64,000 bases of DNA. Origin: Flagellimonas olearia (GTDB taxonomy: Bacteria > Bacteroidota > Bacteroidia > Flavobacteriales > Flavobacteriaceae). Numbering within the stretch: the stretch's first letter is position 1; each line of letters opens with the position of its first letter. The position numbers and the translations under genes were made by a program. Positions 50,439 to 61,742 of this stretch are shown here, one piece after another. The notes below the pieces were generated by a model. It worked only from the letters and a program-made list of their open reading frames with translations, did not search any database and was not told the DNA's origin. The stretch covers positions 1,177,870 to 1,241,869 of the forward strand of contig NZ_WELG01000001.1 of assembly GCF_009184425.1 (NCBI RefSeq), given 5' to 3'.

Positions 50439-51557
50439 ATGAACTTGAACATTGCTTTGCTTCCCGGAGATGGCGTAGGACCTGAAGTTTTGGCCCAAGC
50501 GGTAAAATGTCTACAGGCGGTTGAAGAAACCTTTAATCACAATTTTGTTTACAAGGAAGCCCTTATTGGAGCCATTGCCATCGATAAAAAGGGGACGCCT
50601 TTGCCCAATAATACCCTAAAGCTCTGCAAGGAAGTCGATGCCGTGGTGTTGGGAGCCATTGGTCACCCCAAATACGACCTCAATCCCGATTCACCCATCC
50701 GCCCTGAACAAGGCTTGTTGAAACTACGGAAAGAGCTCGGACTTTTCACCAACATACGACCTGTAATTGCACACTCGTCATTGGTTGACAAATCCCCATT
50801 AAAAAAAGAAGTTGTCTCGGGTACGGACTTTGTTATTTACCGTGAATTGACGGGGGGCATTTATTTTGGTGAGAAAAAATTAAATGCGGAAGGCACGGTA
50901 GCTTCCGACCTTTGTGAATATTCCGAAAAAGAAATCAGCCGTATAGCCCATTTGGCCTTTAAGGCCGCCAAGAACCGAAAAGGAAAGCTCACTTTAGTGG
51001 ACAAGGCCAATGTGCTGGAATCCTCCAGACTTTGGCGAAAAGTGGTGACCCGAATTGGTGAAAGTTACCCAGAAGTGACCTTGGAATACCTATTTGTGGA
51101 CAATGCCGCCATGCAGATTATTCTAAACCCCACCCAATTTGACGTTATCCTTACCGAAAACATGTTCGGCGATATCATTTCCGATGAAGGAAGTGTCATT
51201 GGTGGCTCCATAGGATTGTTGGCCTCTGCCTCCATTGGTGAGGAAAGTGCCCTTTTTGAACCCATCCATGGGTCCTATCCCCAAGCCAAGGGATTGGACA
51301 TTGCAAACCCTATTGCTTCCATACTTTCCGTGGCCATGTTGTTGGAACATTTTGGGCTCATTGATGAGTCCTTGGCCGTCCGCAATGCCGTTGACAAAGC
51401 CTTGAAAAAAGAAATTGTCACTCCCGACCTAAAACCCAACAGTCATTTCGGGACCAACCAAGTCGGTGATTATATTGCCAACAATATTGTTGATATTGAT
51501 GATGATTTCAATATCAATGACGAAAACATCCACTTGGGGAAATCCACCATTATTTAG
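50439..51557 (+). CDS. leuB: 3-isopropylmalate dehydrogenase
   Basis: 372-aa NAD-dependent decarboxylating dehydrogenase of the isocitrate/isopropylmalate family. Visible: ALLPGDGVGPEVL at the start, the substrate-binding region GHPKYD...RPEQGLLKLRKELGLFTNIRP, VIYRELTGGIYFG and LVDKANVLESSRLWRKV, the metal-binding NPTQFDVILTENMFGDIISDEGS, and the NAD site EPIHGSYPQAKG (given in parts). The arginine cluster fits isopropylmalate rather than isocitrate. It follows leuA by 44 nt and ends in a 4-nt overlap with the stop of the convergent TlpA-like gene. Confidence 0.95.
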   Translation: MNLNIALLPGDGVGPEVLAQAVKCLQAVEETFNHNFVYKEALIGAIAIDKKGTPLPNNTLKLCKEVDAVVLGAIGHPKYDLNPDSPIRPEQGLLKLRKELGLFTNIRPVIAHSSLVDKSPLKKEVVSGTDFVIYRELTGGIYFGEKKLNAEGTVASDLCEYSEKEISRIAHLAFKAAKNRKGKLTLVDKANVLESSRLWRKVVTRIGESYPEVTLEYLFVDNAAMQIILNPTQFDVILTENMFGDIISDEGSVIGGSIGLLASASIGEESALFEPIHGSYPQAKGLDIANPIASILSVAMLLEHFGLIDESLAVRNAVDKALKKEIVTPDLKPNSHFGTNQVGDYIANNIVDIDDDFNINDENIHLGKSTII

Positions 51558-52792
51558 GAATCCGTTTCGATTGTTTCTGCGGCCAATCCACGGACTGTTT
51601 CGGCGAATTGCTTTTTGAACTGCTCATATTTCTCTCCAGTTGCAGGGCCGTTGAAGCCGGTATGTATTTTTCTCACCGCTCCATTCTTATCAATATAAAT
51701 AGTTGTGGGATACGACAGGATATGGTTTAACATGGGTAGTTTCTCATTGGCTTTTTGCTTGTTTGAGGTTCCGTATTGGGCCAACAATATGGGATAATCC
51801 ACCTGAGCTCTTTCTTTGAGGCGCGCAATGCCCGCCAGGGCTTTATCCTCGGTCTTGGCGTACTCAAAGGCAAGGGCCACCAACTCAATATCCAAATCAG
51901 GATTGTTCTTTAAAAATTCCACATAAAACCGGGTTTCATCCAAGCAATTGGGACACCAAGAACCCATAATCTGCACCAAGACCGGCTTTCCCTCGAATCT
52001 TGAATCGGACAGGCTTACCATTTTTCCCGAAGAATCCGGGAATGAAAAGTCGAACCGATCATACCCTTCCCGAAGAAAGGTCAATGAATCCGCATCAGGG
52101 AGTTCAAAAGCTTCGTTCCTGGCCGCCATAAACTCTTCAACGGCATGATTTCCATTATAAAACTGTCCTTCAAGGGTACTGTCCGTTACCTTTGCCATGA
52201 ACAGGTACACATGTGCCCCATCAAAAGCGGAAAGTTTTAAACTATCCCCGGTGACCACTCCATCCAAGTATCTGTAATCCCCCGTCTTGGTCCTAAAAGT
52301 ACCTTTGACCCGATTACCATTCTGCATGAATATTCCCTTGGCCGGATATTCATTATCCGTATTGAGGTCAAAATAGGTCTCCCAAATGCCAGAAATATTG
52401 ACTTGGGCATCTTGACCCACTTCAAAACGGTCTTGTTTTCCGTGGACCGCGGTGAAAGGAACGATCCGATCCAAGCTTTCCTTTATGAAATTGCCTTGGA
52501 TTTGGTTTTTCGAAAAAGTACCTGACACATATCCTTCAAAAATGGGCATTTGAATCCGTATGGAATCTCCTTCAATTTCAATTTGATCAATGGCAATCAC
52601 CTCATCGGCATTGTACATCTCCATACGGTAATCCCCATCATCATTCTTGAACAACGTAAAGGTAAAGGGAAGTTCTTTGGAGGAAGAAACCTTCATCTTT
52701 CCCAACCATTCACCCAACAACAATTCCTTACTTTCCTTTTTGCATGAAAATACCGTTAAAAAGAGCAAACATAACAGCGCTATCCTGTTCAT
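51554..52792 (-). CDS. TlpA-family thioredoxin-like lipoprotein
   Basis: 412-aa lipoprotein with lipobox TVFSC near residue 17. The first half (about 25-240) is a beta-rich domain of the kind found before TlpA domains in Bacteroidota (LLGEWLGKMKVSS, KGIFMQNGNRVKGTFRTKTGDYRYLDG). The C-terminal redoxin domain has MGSWCPNCLDETRFYVEFLK, with an intact CPNC pair, and the cis-Pro region LSYPTTIYIDKNG. It probably reduces disulfides or supports cytochrome c maturation in the periplasm, with electrons from DsbD. Confidence 0.9.
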   Translation of the reverse strand: MNRIALLCLLFLTVFSCKKESKELLLGEWLGKMKVSSSKELPFTFTLFKNDDGDYRMEMYNADEVIAIDQIEIEGDSIRIQMPIFEGYVSGTFSKNQIQGNFIKESLDRIVPFTAVHGKQDRFEVGQDAQVNISGIWETYFDLNTDNEYPAKGIFMQNGNRVKGTFRTKTGDYRYLDGVVTGDSLKLSAFDGAHVYLFMAKVTDSTLEGQFYNGNHAVEEFMAARNEAFELPDADSLTFLREGYDRFDFSFPDSSGKMVSLSDSRFEGKPVLVQIMGSWCPNCLDETRFYVEFLKNNPDLDIELVALAFEYAKTEDKALAGIARLKERAQVDYPILLAQYGTSNKQKANEKLPMLNHILSYPTTIYIDKNGAVRKIHTGFNGPATGEKYEQFKKQFAETVRGLAAETIETDS

Positions 52793-52871
52793 ATATTGAA
52801 AGATTTTTCCTAAAAGTAGAAAATACTATACAAATCTTACAAATTCCAAATAGAACACAGGGTTATTTACA

Positions 52872-52902
52872 TTGAATCTGTTGCCCTATTGTTTTATATT
52901 TG
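52872..52902 (+). promoter_or_regulatory. Promoter of pheT
   Basis: TTG at 52872-52874, 20 nt, then TATATTTG at 52895-52902 match the Bacteroidota -33/-7 pattern. The ATG follows 19 nt later. Confidence 0.7.
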
Positions 52903-52921
52903 TCCACTCTAAAATTGGGGT

Positions 52922-55339
52922 ATGAAGATTTCTTATAACTGGCTACGCCAGTTTTTGCAGATTGATTGGGATTCACAAAAGACCGGTGAGCTTTTAACGG
53001 ATTTAGGCCTTGAGGTTGAAGGCATATCCCATTTTGAGTCTGTCAAAGGCGGCCTGAAGGGTATTGTGGTAGGCCATGTACTTACCTGCGAGCAACACCC
53101 AAATGCCGATAGATTGAAATTGACCACTGTGGATATTGGACAGGGAGAACCTTTACAAATTGTATGTGGTGCCCCTAACGTGGCCGCAGGACAAAAAGTT
53201 CCGGTCGCTACCATTGGAACTACTTTGTACGCCAAGGATGGAGAGGCTTGGGAAATCAAAAAAGGGAAGATCAGAGGCGAGGAAAGCCATGGTATGATCT
53301 GTGCCGAGGATGAATTGGGACTGGGAAGCAGCCATGATGGCATTATGATCCTATCCGAGAGCTTGGAACCCGGAACCCCTTGCTCCAAAGTATTCGACAT
53401 TGAAAGTGACGAGGTCTTTGAGATAGGCCTTACCCCCAACCGTTCAGATGCCATGAGCCATTTTGGCGTGGCCCGTGACCTAAAGGCCGGATTGGAACAA
53501 AAAGAGATACAAAAGGAGTTGGTTACCCCTTCCACCAGTAACTTTTCCATTGACAATAGGTCCTTAAAAATCGATGTGGAGGTCAAGGACAGTCAACTGG
53601 CCCCAAGGTATTGCGGTGTTACCATCAGCAATCTTGTGGTGCAAGAGTCGCCCCATTGGCTAAAAAATAGATTGAAGGCCATTGGCCTATCCCCCATCAA
53701 CAATGTGGTGGATGTGACCAATTATGTGCTCCACGAATTGGGACAGCCCCTACATGCCTTTGATGCTTCCAAAATCAAGGGTAATAAGATTGAGGTGAAG
53801 ACCCTTCCGGCGGGAACCAAGTTCAAGACCTTGGACGATGTGGAACGCGAGTTGCATGAGGATGACCTTATGATCTGCGACACGGAAAAGCCTATGTGTA
53901 TTGCCGGGGTATTTGGAGGAATCAACTCTGGGGTTACCGAGCACACCTCATCCATCTTTTTAGAGAGTGCCTATTTTGATCCCGTATCCATCAGGAAATC
54001 GGCGAAAAGGCACGGTTTGAACACGGATGCCTCTTTTCGGTTCGAGCGTGGTATCGACATCAACCTTACCGAGTATGCGCTGAAGAGAGCGGCTCTGTTG
54101 ATTCGTGAGATTGCGGGTGGGTACATTACTTCGGAAGTGGTAGACCTATATCCTAAGAAGCCCCAGGACCGACAAGTGTTCCTTACTTTTGATAAAATCA
54201 ACTCATTGATCGGGCAGGAAATCCCGCGGGATACCATAAAATCTATCCTGTCTTCCCTTGAAATCCGTATCAACAATGTTACCGAATCCGGACTGGGCCT
54301 TACCATTCCCACCTACCGCGTGGATGTGACCCGCGAAGTGGATGTGATCGAGGAAATTTTACGGGTTTACGGCTACAACAACATCGACCACAAGGAAAAA
54401 CTTACGGCCTCCATTGCCAAAACCTCGCGTTTTGAAAACCATAGGATTCAAGATGTTGTTGGAAACTTGTTGGCCGCAAAGGGTTTTTATGAAATCATGA
54501 CCAATAGTTTGGTCTCTCCTGATGCCCATGCGCCTAACAAGGAGGAAGAAAAAATCAGCATGTTGAACCCTTTGAGTTCTGACCTATCAGTTCTAAGGAC
54601 CTCCATGTTGTTTTCCGGACTTCAGGCCATAAGCTACAATCACAATCGGCAGAAAACAAACCTTAAGCTCTTTGAGCTTGGAAAAACCTACCATAAGATA
54701 AACGGTGAAAATCAGGAACGCCAACATTTGGCCATTTTCACTTCCGGAAATCGCACTGCAGATAGCTGGAACACCCCTGGCCAAAAAACAGATTTCTTTT
54801 ACCTCAAGGGCATCGTGGAATCGTTGTTTGAGCGATTGGGTCTGCGGGACATCCAAACTACACCCTGCAAGGATGATCTTTATGCGGAAGGCCTGTCTTA
54901 CCATAAAGACGGGAAAGTTTTGGCTGACTTCGGATTGGTCGGGAAATCCGCGCTAAAGATGTTGGACATTAAACAGGATGTATTTTATGCTGATTTTGAT
55001 TGGGATGCCGTCTTGGAACTGGTGGGCACACAGAACATCATCTTCACGGAAATTCCTAAGTTTCCCGAGGTGACCCGCGATTTTGCTTTGTTATTGGATG
55101 ATTCGGCCACATTCCAACAAGTGTTTGACATTGCTTGGAAAACGGAGAAGAAGCTTCTGAAAAAGGTGAATCTTTTTGATGTGTACACGGGCAAAAATCT
55201 ACCCAAGGGCAAAAAATCCTACGCGGTGAGTTTTACGCTTATGGACGACAAAAAGACCCTTACGGACAAACAAATCGACAAGATAATGGCCAAATTACTG
55301 GCCCAATTCCAGAAAGAGCTTAGCGCGGAATTACGTTGA
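52922..55339 (+). CDS. pheT: Phenylalanyl-tRNA synthetase beta subunit
   Basis: 805-aa beta chain of the PheRS tetramer. N-terminal B1 domain with the EMAP-II-like fold (VGHVLTCEQHPNADRLKLTTVD), B3/B4 editing domain (GLSPINNVVDVTNYVLHELGQPLHAFD), B5 (EEILRVYGYNNID) and C-terminal anticodon-binding domain (FPEVTRDFALLLDD, FDVYTGKNLPKGKKSYAVSF). Length is normal. pheS is not adjacent, as is usual in Bacteroidota. It carries its own promoter. It stops one base before the stop of the convergent fasciclin gene. Confidence 0.97.
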   Translation: MKISYNWLRQFLQIDWDSQKTGELLTDLGLEVEGISHFESVKGGLKGIVVGHVLTCEQHPNADRLKLTTVDIGQGEPLQIVCGAPNVAAGQKVPVATIGTTLYAKDGEAWEIKKGKIRGEESHGMICAEDELGLGSSHDGIMILSESLEPGTPCSKVFDIESDEVFEIGLTPNRSDAMSHFGVARDLKAGLEQKEIQKELVTPSTSNFSIDNRSLKIDVEVKDSQLAPRYCGVTISNLVVQESPHWLKNRLKAIGLSPINNVVDVTNYVLHELGQPLHAFDASKIKGNKIEVKTLPAGTKFKTLDDVERELHEDDLMICDTEKPMCIAGVFGGINSGVTEHTSSIFLESAYFDPVSIRKSAKRHGLNTDASFRFERGIDINLTEYALKRAALLIREIAGGYITSEVVDLYPKKPQDRQVFLTFDKINSLIGQEIPRDTIKSILSSLEIRINNVTESGLGLTIPTYRVDVTREVDVIEEILRVYGYNNIDHKEKLTASIAKTSRFENHRIQDVVGNLLAAKGFYEIMTNSLVSPDAHAPNKEEEKISMLNPLSSDLSVLRTSMLFSGLQAISYNHNRQKTNLKLFELGKTYHKINGENQERQHLAIFTSGNRTADSWNTPGQKTDFFYLKGIVESLFERLGLRDIQTTPCKDDLYAEGLSYHKDGKVLADFGLVGKSALKMLDIKQDVFYADFDWDAVLELVGTQNIIFTEIPKFPEVTRDFALLLDDSATFQQVFDIAWKTEKKLLKKVNLFDVYTGKNLPKGKKSYAVSFTLMDDKKTLTDKQIDKIMAKLLAQFQKELSAELR

Positions 55340-55861
55340 TTACATTTGGGTAGGTAGAATCACGCTATCAATCTCATGAACCACCCCGTTCTTTAAATTG
55401 AGGTCGGCCGATGTGATACGCGCGGTGTTACCAATGGGGTCGGTAAGGACAATATCATACCCATCCATGTGGGCCAACAGTTTTTTGCCCTGAATGGTGG
55501 TAAAGCTGGCTTTACCATTCCCTCGGCACATGGCACGCAAAATACGGGATGCCGTCAAATGTCCGGCAACGATATGATAAGTAAGCAAGGACTTGAGGGC
55601 ACTTTTATCCTGAGAGTTGAGGAGCTCCTTTATTTTTTCGGTGGAAAACCGCTCAAAAGCAGCATCTGAAGGCGCGAAAATGGTAAACGGCCCCGATTTC
55701 TCCAAAATCTCCTCCATCTCAGTAACCTTTACGGCTTCCAAAAGTATTTTATGATGCTCGGAATCAATGGTTTTTGTTCTTGGCACATTGCTCTGTGCAA
55801 AAGAGAACATTGAAAAGGCCATGCAAAGACCCAAAAATAGTTTGGTAAGGGGGAATTTCAT
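55340..55861 (-). CDS. Secreted fasciclin-domain protein
   Basis: 173-aa exported protein with a signal peptide (FLGLCMAFSMFSFAQS) and one FAS1 domain. The H1 box FTIFAPSDAAFERF and the region LKSLLTYHIVAGHLTASRI are conserved, and the end GVVHEIDSVILP is typical. FAS1 domains mediate adhesion or matrix contacts; the bacterial roles are mostly unknown. Single gene, back to back with the convergent pheT and divergent from the next gene. Confidence 0.92.
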   Translation of the reverse strand: MKFPLTKLFLGLCMAFSMFSFAQSNVPRTKTIDSEHHKILLEAVKVTEMEEILEKSGPFTIFAPSDAAFERFSTEKIKELLNSQDKSALKSLLTYHIVAGHLTASRILRAMCRGNGKASFTTIQGKKLLAHMDGYDIVLTDPIGNTARITSADLNLKNGVVHEIDSVILPTQM

Positions 55862-56045
55862 CAGAGTCGGCTCAAATTTGGGACTTTAGTGGTTTTCGTA
55901 TGGTTTGTCGATTAAATGCTAAAAACTTCGATAAGTTACGTTTTTTAATGGAAAAGAGTGCTGTTTTTCCAGTCATCACATTTGATTTAACACAATGTTA
56001 ACAAAACATGTTTTTTCCTAACAAACAATCCCTCATACAATTCCT

Positions 56046-56053
56046 TAACTTTG
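56046..56053 (+). promoter_or_regulatory. -7 box before the 56078 gene
   Basis: TAACTTTG matches TAnnTTTG. It covers the TTG at 56051, which therefore cannot start the protein, and points to the ATG at 56078. Confidence 0.5.
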
Positions 56054-56077
56054 AATGGATTGCTAAGAAAAAAGGAT

Positions 56078-58425
<2,348 letters not shown>

Positions 58426-58440
58426 CTATTTATTTTTTTG

Positions 58441-58448
58441 CAAAAGTA
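58441..58448 (-). promoter_or_regulatory. -7 box of the ABC-F gene
   Basis: Minus-strand TACTTTTG matches TAnnTTTG, 18 nt before the ATG at 58422. Confidence 0.55.
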
Positions 58449-58558
58449 GCTAAAACCACTCCTTATTTCGAAATTTAAACGCACTTTATTAAACTGCACA
58501 AAAACAGGGTTTTACAACATTTAACTCGCCATTAACAGGATGGGGCTAAGGGGATGCT

Positions 58559-58566
58559 TAATTTTG
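58559..58566 (+). promoter_or_regulatory. -7 box before the TlpA-like lipoprotein gene
   Basis: TAATTTTG matches TAnnTTTG. With a start of transcription a few bases on, the ATG at 58574 would be nearly leaderless, so 58592 is preferred. Confidence 0.55.
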
Positions 58567-58591
58567 TTTGTAAATGTATGGTTCCCATTAT

Positions 58592-59980
58592 ATGGTAAGA
58601 TTATTACTCGGCCTCACCTTACTGTCCTTTCTAGCATGCGGGAAAAAATCCTCGGATTGTGCCGCTGTTTTCTTTGGTGGTGAGATAGTGAACCCTACCA
58701 GCGACTATGTGGTCCTGTATCGAAATGACGTTTACGTGGATTCGGTGAAACTGGACAACAACAATCGTTTCTCATTTGATCTTGAGGGAATTGAAGAGGG
58801 ATTGTACCATTTTGACCATACCCCTGAACTTCAATATGTATATCTGCAAGGAGGAGACAGTCTACTGGTCCGATTGAATACCTTGGAATTTGACGAATCG
58901 CTTGTATTCTCCGGAAAGGGAAGTGAAATCAACAATTTCCTGATTGAAATGTTCCTCACCTATGAAAACGAGGAGCCCCTGATTTACGACCTCTACGAAC
59001 TGGACCCTGATTCCTTCGACCAAAAGATTGATTCGTTAAAAACCCTAAAGATTGCCCACTTAAAGGAACTGGAAACCGACAATGGTCAATTTACGGGGAA
59101 AGAGCTGGCCATGGCCAAAGCGGCCATTGACTACAATAGTTATCTGTACAAGGAGAAATATCCTTTTTACCATAAAAAACGAACCGGCGAGGAAACCGTA
59201 CATGAACTTGGCAGTTCGTTTTATGAATACCGAAAGAACCTCAACCTCAACAATAAGGACCTTACGTATTTTAGGCCCTATTTTGATTTTATGAAATGGC
59301 ATTTTGGCAACCTATCCTACATGACCTGCATGGAGGATTGCCATACCGGAAAAGCTCCCATCAGCGACCGCCTCCACTTTAACAATCACAAGCTTCATCT
59401 TGTGGACAGTTTGGTGCAAGAGCAGGAACTCAGGGACATTCTTTTCAGGAATATTGCCGTGGATTACTTGCTGAAAGAACACAACCCCAGTGAAGAATGC
59501 CGGGTATTTATAGACAAATTCCGCTCCCTTTCTTCCAATGATGACCACAAAAAAGAGATTGACGCACTGTATTCCGGTATCAAGAGTCTTCAGCCCAACA
59601 ATAGTCTTCCCGATATCGTGGTAAGGGATGTGGACGATAACGAGGTTTACTTAAAGGATGTGGTCAGCAAAAAGAAAAACACCGTCTTTTATTTTTGGAC
59701 CGCCGACCAAAAAGGGCACTTTAAAAATATTACCCAACGTATCGCGCTACTGGAAAAGAAACATCCGGAATACAATTTTGTCGGTATCAACCTAAAGACG
59801 AGCCACACCCAATGGGTTAATATGCTGGAAGAATTTCATTTGGACAAGACCAACCAATATCACGGAGAAGATTTCAAGGAAATCCAGATGGCCATGATTG
59901 TGGATGGACTCAACAAATGTGTGATCACCAAAGACACCTTGATTGTCAATGCCTTTGGCAATCTTTATGCATCCTTTTAA
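58592..59980 (+). CDS. TlpA-like lipoprotein without the CxxC centre
   Basis: About 462-aa lipoprotein. The lipobox LACG is at the end of MVRLLLGLTLLSFLACG. The first domain (about 25-100) is DUF4369-like (GEIVNPTSDYVVLYRNDVYVDSVKLDNNNRFSF, ends given), followed by a helical middle (about 110-330). The C-terminus has the TlpA/thioredoxin pattern: LPDIVVRDVDDNEVYLKDV then NTVFYFWTADQKGHFKNI. The motif WCxxC is replaced by WTADQ, so it cannot do thiol-disulfide exchange. The ATG at 58574 (MYGSHY) is a less likely start. Confidence 0.82.
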   Translation: MVRLLLGLTLLSFLACGKKSSDCAAVFFGGEIVNPTSDYVVLYRNDVYVDSVKLDNNNRFSFDLEGIEEGLYHFDHTPELQYVYLQGGDSLLVRLNTLEFDESLVFSGKGSEINNFLIEMFLTYENEEPLIYDLYELDPDSFDQKIDSLKTLKIAHLKELETDNGQFTGKELAMAKAAIDYNSYLYKEKYPFYHKKRTGEETVHELGSSFYEYRKNLNLNNKDLTYFRPYFDFMKWHFGNLSYMTCMEDCHTGKAPISDRLHFNNHKLHLVDSLVQEQELRDILFRNIAVDYLLKEHNPSEECRVFIDKFRSLSSNDDHKKEIDALYSGIKSLQPNNSLPDIVVRDVDDNEVYLKDVVSKKKNTVFYFWTADQKGHFKNITQRIALLEKKHPEYNFVGINLKTSHTQWVNMLEEFHLDKTNQYHGEDFKEIQMAMIVDGLNKCVITKDTLIVNAFGNLYASF

Positions 59981-59989
59981 TTGACCCCA

Positions 59990-60016
59990 TAAAAAAAGCC
60001 TCGGTCTCCCAAGGCT
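59990..60016 (-). terminator. Terminator of the transaldolase gene
   Basis: On the minus strand an 8-bp stem (AGCCTTGG/CCGAGGCT, one G-T pair) with loop GAGA is followed by seven Ts, 25 nt after the stop at 60041. Confidence 0.85.
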
Positions 60017-60040
60017 CTTTCTTCATCTCATTTTCTTTAC

Positions 60041-60697
60041 TTACGAGTTTCCTTTTCGGTAATCGGCCAAGAATTTTTCAAGTCCGATATCGGTCAGTGG
60101 GTGATTCAACAATCCGGTGATGGACGATAAAGGTCCGGTCATGACATCGGCACCGATTTTTGCACAATCGATCACGTGCATGGTGTGACGAATGGAAGCG
60201 GCCAAAATCTGGGTATCAAATCCGTAGTTGTCATAAATCAACCTGATTTCGGAAATGAGGTTCAACCCATCGGTTGAAATATCATCCAAACGACCCAAGA
60301 AAGGAGAAACATAAGTCGCTCCCGCCTTTGCGGCCAACAAGGCCTGTCCTGCCGAAAAGACCAAGGTACAGTTGGTTCGTATGCCGCTATCCGAAAAATA
60401 TTTCAGCGCCTTTACCCCATCTTTGATCATGGGTACTTTCACCACTATCTGCTCGTGCAGCTCGGCCAATTCCTCACCTTCCTTCACCATCGCTTCAAAC
60501 TCTGTGGCCACAACTTCTGCGGATACATCCCCATCAACAATGTTACAGATGTCCACATAATGCTTTAAAATATTGTCTTTTCCAGTAATGCCCTCCTTGG
60601 CCATCAAGGACGGATTGGTAGTAACACCATCCAAAACACCCAATTGTTGGGCTTCCTTTATTTGGTCAAGATTAGCGGTATCAATAAAAAACTTCAT
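60041..60697 (-). CDS. fsa: Transaldolase/fructose-6-phosphate aldolase (MipB type)
   Basis: 218-aa TIM-barrel class I aldolase of the short transaldolase subfamily. FIDTANLDQIKEAQQLGVLDGVTTNPSLMAKEG (ends given), the Schiff-base lysine in VVKVPM, the NCTLVFSAGQALLAAKAGATYVSPFLGRLDD region and GADVMTGPLSSI are canonical. Whether it acts as transaldolase (pentose phosphate pathway) or as F6P aldolase is not decided by these motifs. No other pentose-phosphate gene is near. Ends with a strong terminator. Confidence 0.93.
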   Translation of the reverse strand: MKFFIDTANLDQIKEAQQLGVLDGVTTNPSLMAKEGITGKDNILKHYVDICNIVDGDVSAEVVATEFEAMVKEGEELAELHEQIVVKVPMIKDGVKALKYFSDSGIRTNCTLVFSAGQALLAAKAGATYVSPFLGRLDDISTDGLNLISEIRLIYDNYGFDTQILAASIRHTMHVIDCAKIGADVMTGPLSSITGLLNHPLTDIGLEKFLADYRKGNS

Positions 60698-60734
60698 TCC
60701 TTTAATATATAAGTGATTAGTATGAGGTATAAAA

Positions 60735-61550
60735 CTACAATTTATAATGGTTGATCAGTAGTTTTTCGTAGAGTTTATCGGGTAAAATGTTCTTCAGCAC
60801 CAAGGAAAACTTTTGCATAAAGGCTCCCACGGGATTGTGCACCTTGGGTCGTTTTTGGTTGATGATCCTGTACACCGCCTCGGCCACCTGAATGGGGTCC
60901 CCGGCGCTGTTCACATCATCATTGATGGATTCAATGGTATGGGCATACTTGTCCTCGTAGGGCGAACCGTTCAGCACTGGGGCATGGTATCTGCCTGCGG
61001 CTATGTTGGTGGCAAAATCCCCAGGGGCCACATTGGTAATGGTAATCCCAAAATCCTTGACCTCCATGCGCAACGCTTCGGTAATCAATCCCAAAGCACC
61101 TTTGGTGGCCGAGTAAAACCCTCGGAACGGCAGACCCATGTATCCTGCAATGGAAGTAATGTTGATGATGGCTCCCCCACCCTGCTGGCGCATTTGCGGC
61201 AGTACGGCTTTCATCACATGGACAGGTCCGTGAAAATTGGTATCAAATACATCCAAGATTTCTTCATGGGGGGTTTCCTCAATGGGACCGGTAATGCCTT
61301 TTCCTGCATTGTTGATCAATACATCCAAACGACCTTCCTTGGAAACAACTTCGGAAATGGCTCGTTGAATGCTCTCCACATCCTTCACATCCAGTTGGAT
61401 GAGTTCAAAAGCATCAAAATAAGGGTAATTGTCCGGGTTTCGGGTGGTTCCGTAAACCGTTAAGCCTTTGGAGGTTAAAAAGGTTCCAATGGCCTTGCCT
61501 ATGCCAGAGGAGCCGCCGGTGATCAAAACAACTTTCTTATCCATGGCCAT
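60735..61550 (-). CDS. Short-chain dehydrogenase/reductase
   Basis: 271-aa classical SDR. NAD(P)-binding motif TGGSSGIGKAIG, NNAGKG, catalytic Ser in NITSIAGYMG, and the YxxxK motif YSATKGAL. TTRNPDN after the second strand suggests NADP preference. Substrate unknown; the C-terminal part resembles fatty-alcohol/retinol-type SDRs of about 270 aa. It lies 38 nt upstream of the transaldolase on the same strand, possibly co-transcribed, and its start is 22 nt from the SRP RNA end. Confidence 0.9.
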   Translation of the reverse strand: MAMDKKVVLITGGSSGIGKAIGTFLTSKGLTVYGTTRNPDNYPYFDAFELIQLDVKDVESIQRAISEVVSKEGRLDVLINNAGKGITGPIEETPHEEILDVFDTNFHGPVHVMKAVLPQMRQQGGGAIINITSIAGYMGLPFRGFYSATKGALGLITEALRMEVKDFGITITNVAPGDFATNIAAGRYHAPVLNGSPYEDKYAHTIESINDDVNSAGDPIQVAEAVYRIINQKRPKVHNPVGAFMQKFSLVLKNILPDKLYEKLLINHYKL

Positions 61551-61572
61551 CTGAGTTTAGGGAACAAAAAAA

Positions 61573-61666
61573 GGCAAGCTACCTACATCGCACCGCTACG
61601 ACCACATACCCTTGCTGCGTTCCCGCCCTGGGGGATTCTGCAGGAGCTGGTCGTGTAGGACTTGCC
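61573..61666 (-). ncRNA. ffs: Signal recognition particle RNA (4.5S-type)
   Basis: Small SRP RNA of about 94-96 nt. The terminal helix GGCAAG/CTTGCC closes a long hairpin. The conserved tip with GGGCGGGAACGCAGCAAGGGT is the Ffh-binding domain, with the GGAA-type tetraloop and the asymmetric AGCA loop. The 3' end is followed by seven Ts (terminator). A minus-strand TATATTTG box at 61671-61678 supplies the promoter. Exact ends may differ by a few bases. Confidence 0.93.
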
Positions 61667-61670
61667 TGTG

Positions 61671-61678
61671 CAAATATA
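61671..61678 (-). promoter_or_regulatory. -7 box of ffs
   Basis: Minus-strand TATATTTG, 4 nt before the first paired base of the SRP RNA, so the mature 5' end may begin a little downstream of that base. Confidence 0.65.
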
Positions 61679-61742
61679 CGACCTTTTAAAATTTGCCACA
61701 ATCCTATTTCATCCTTAATTTCGAAGTGTAAGTATTTTTACC

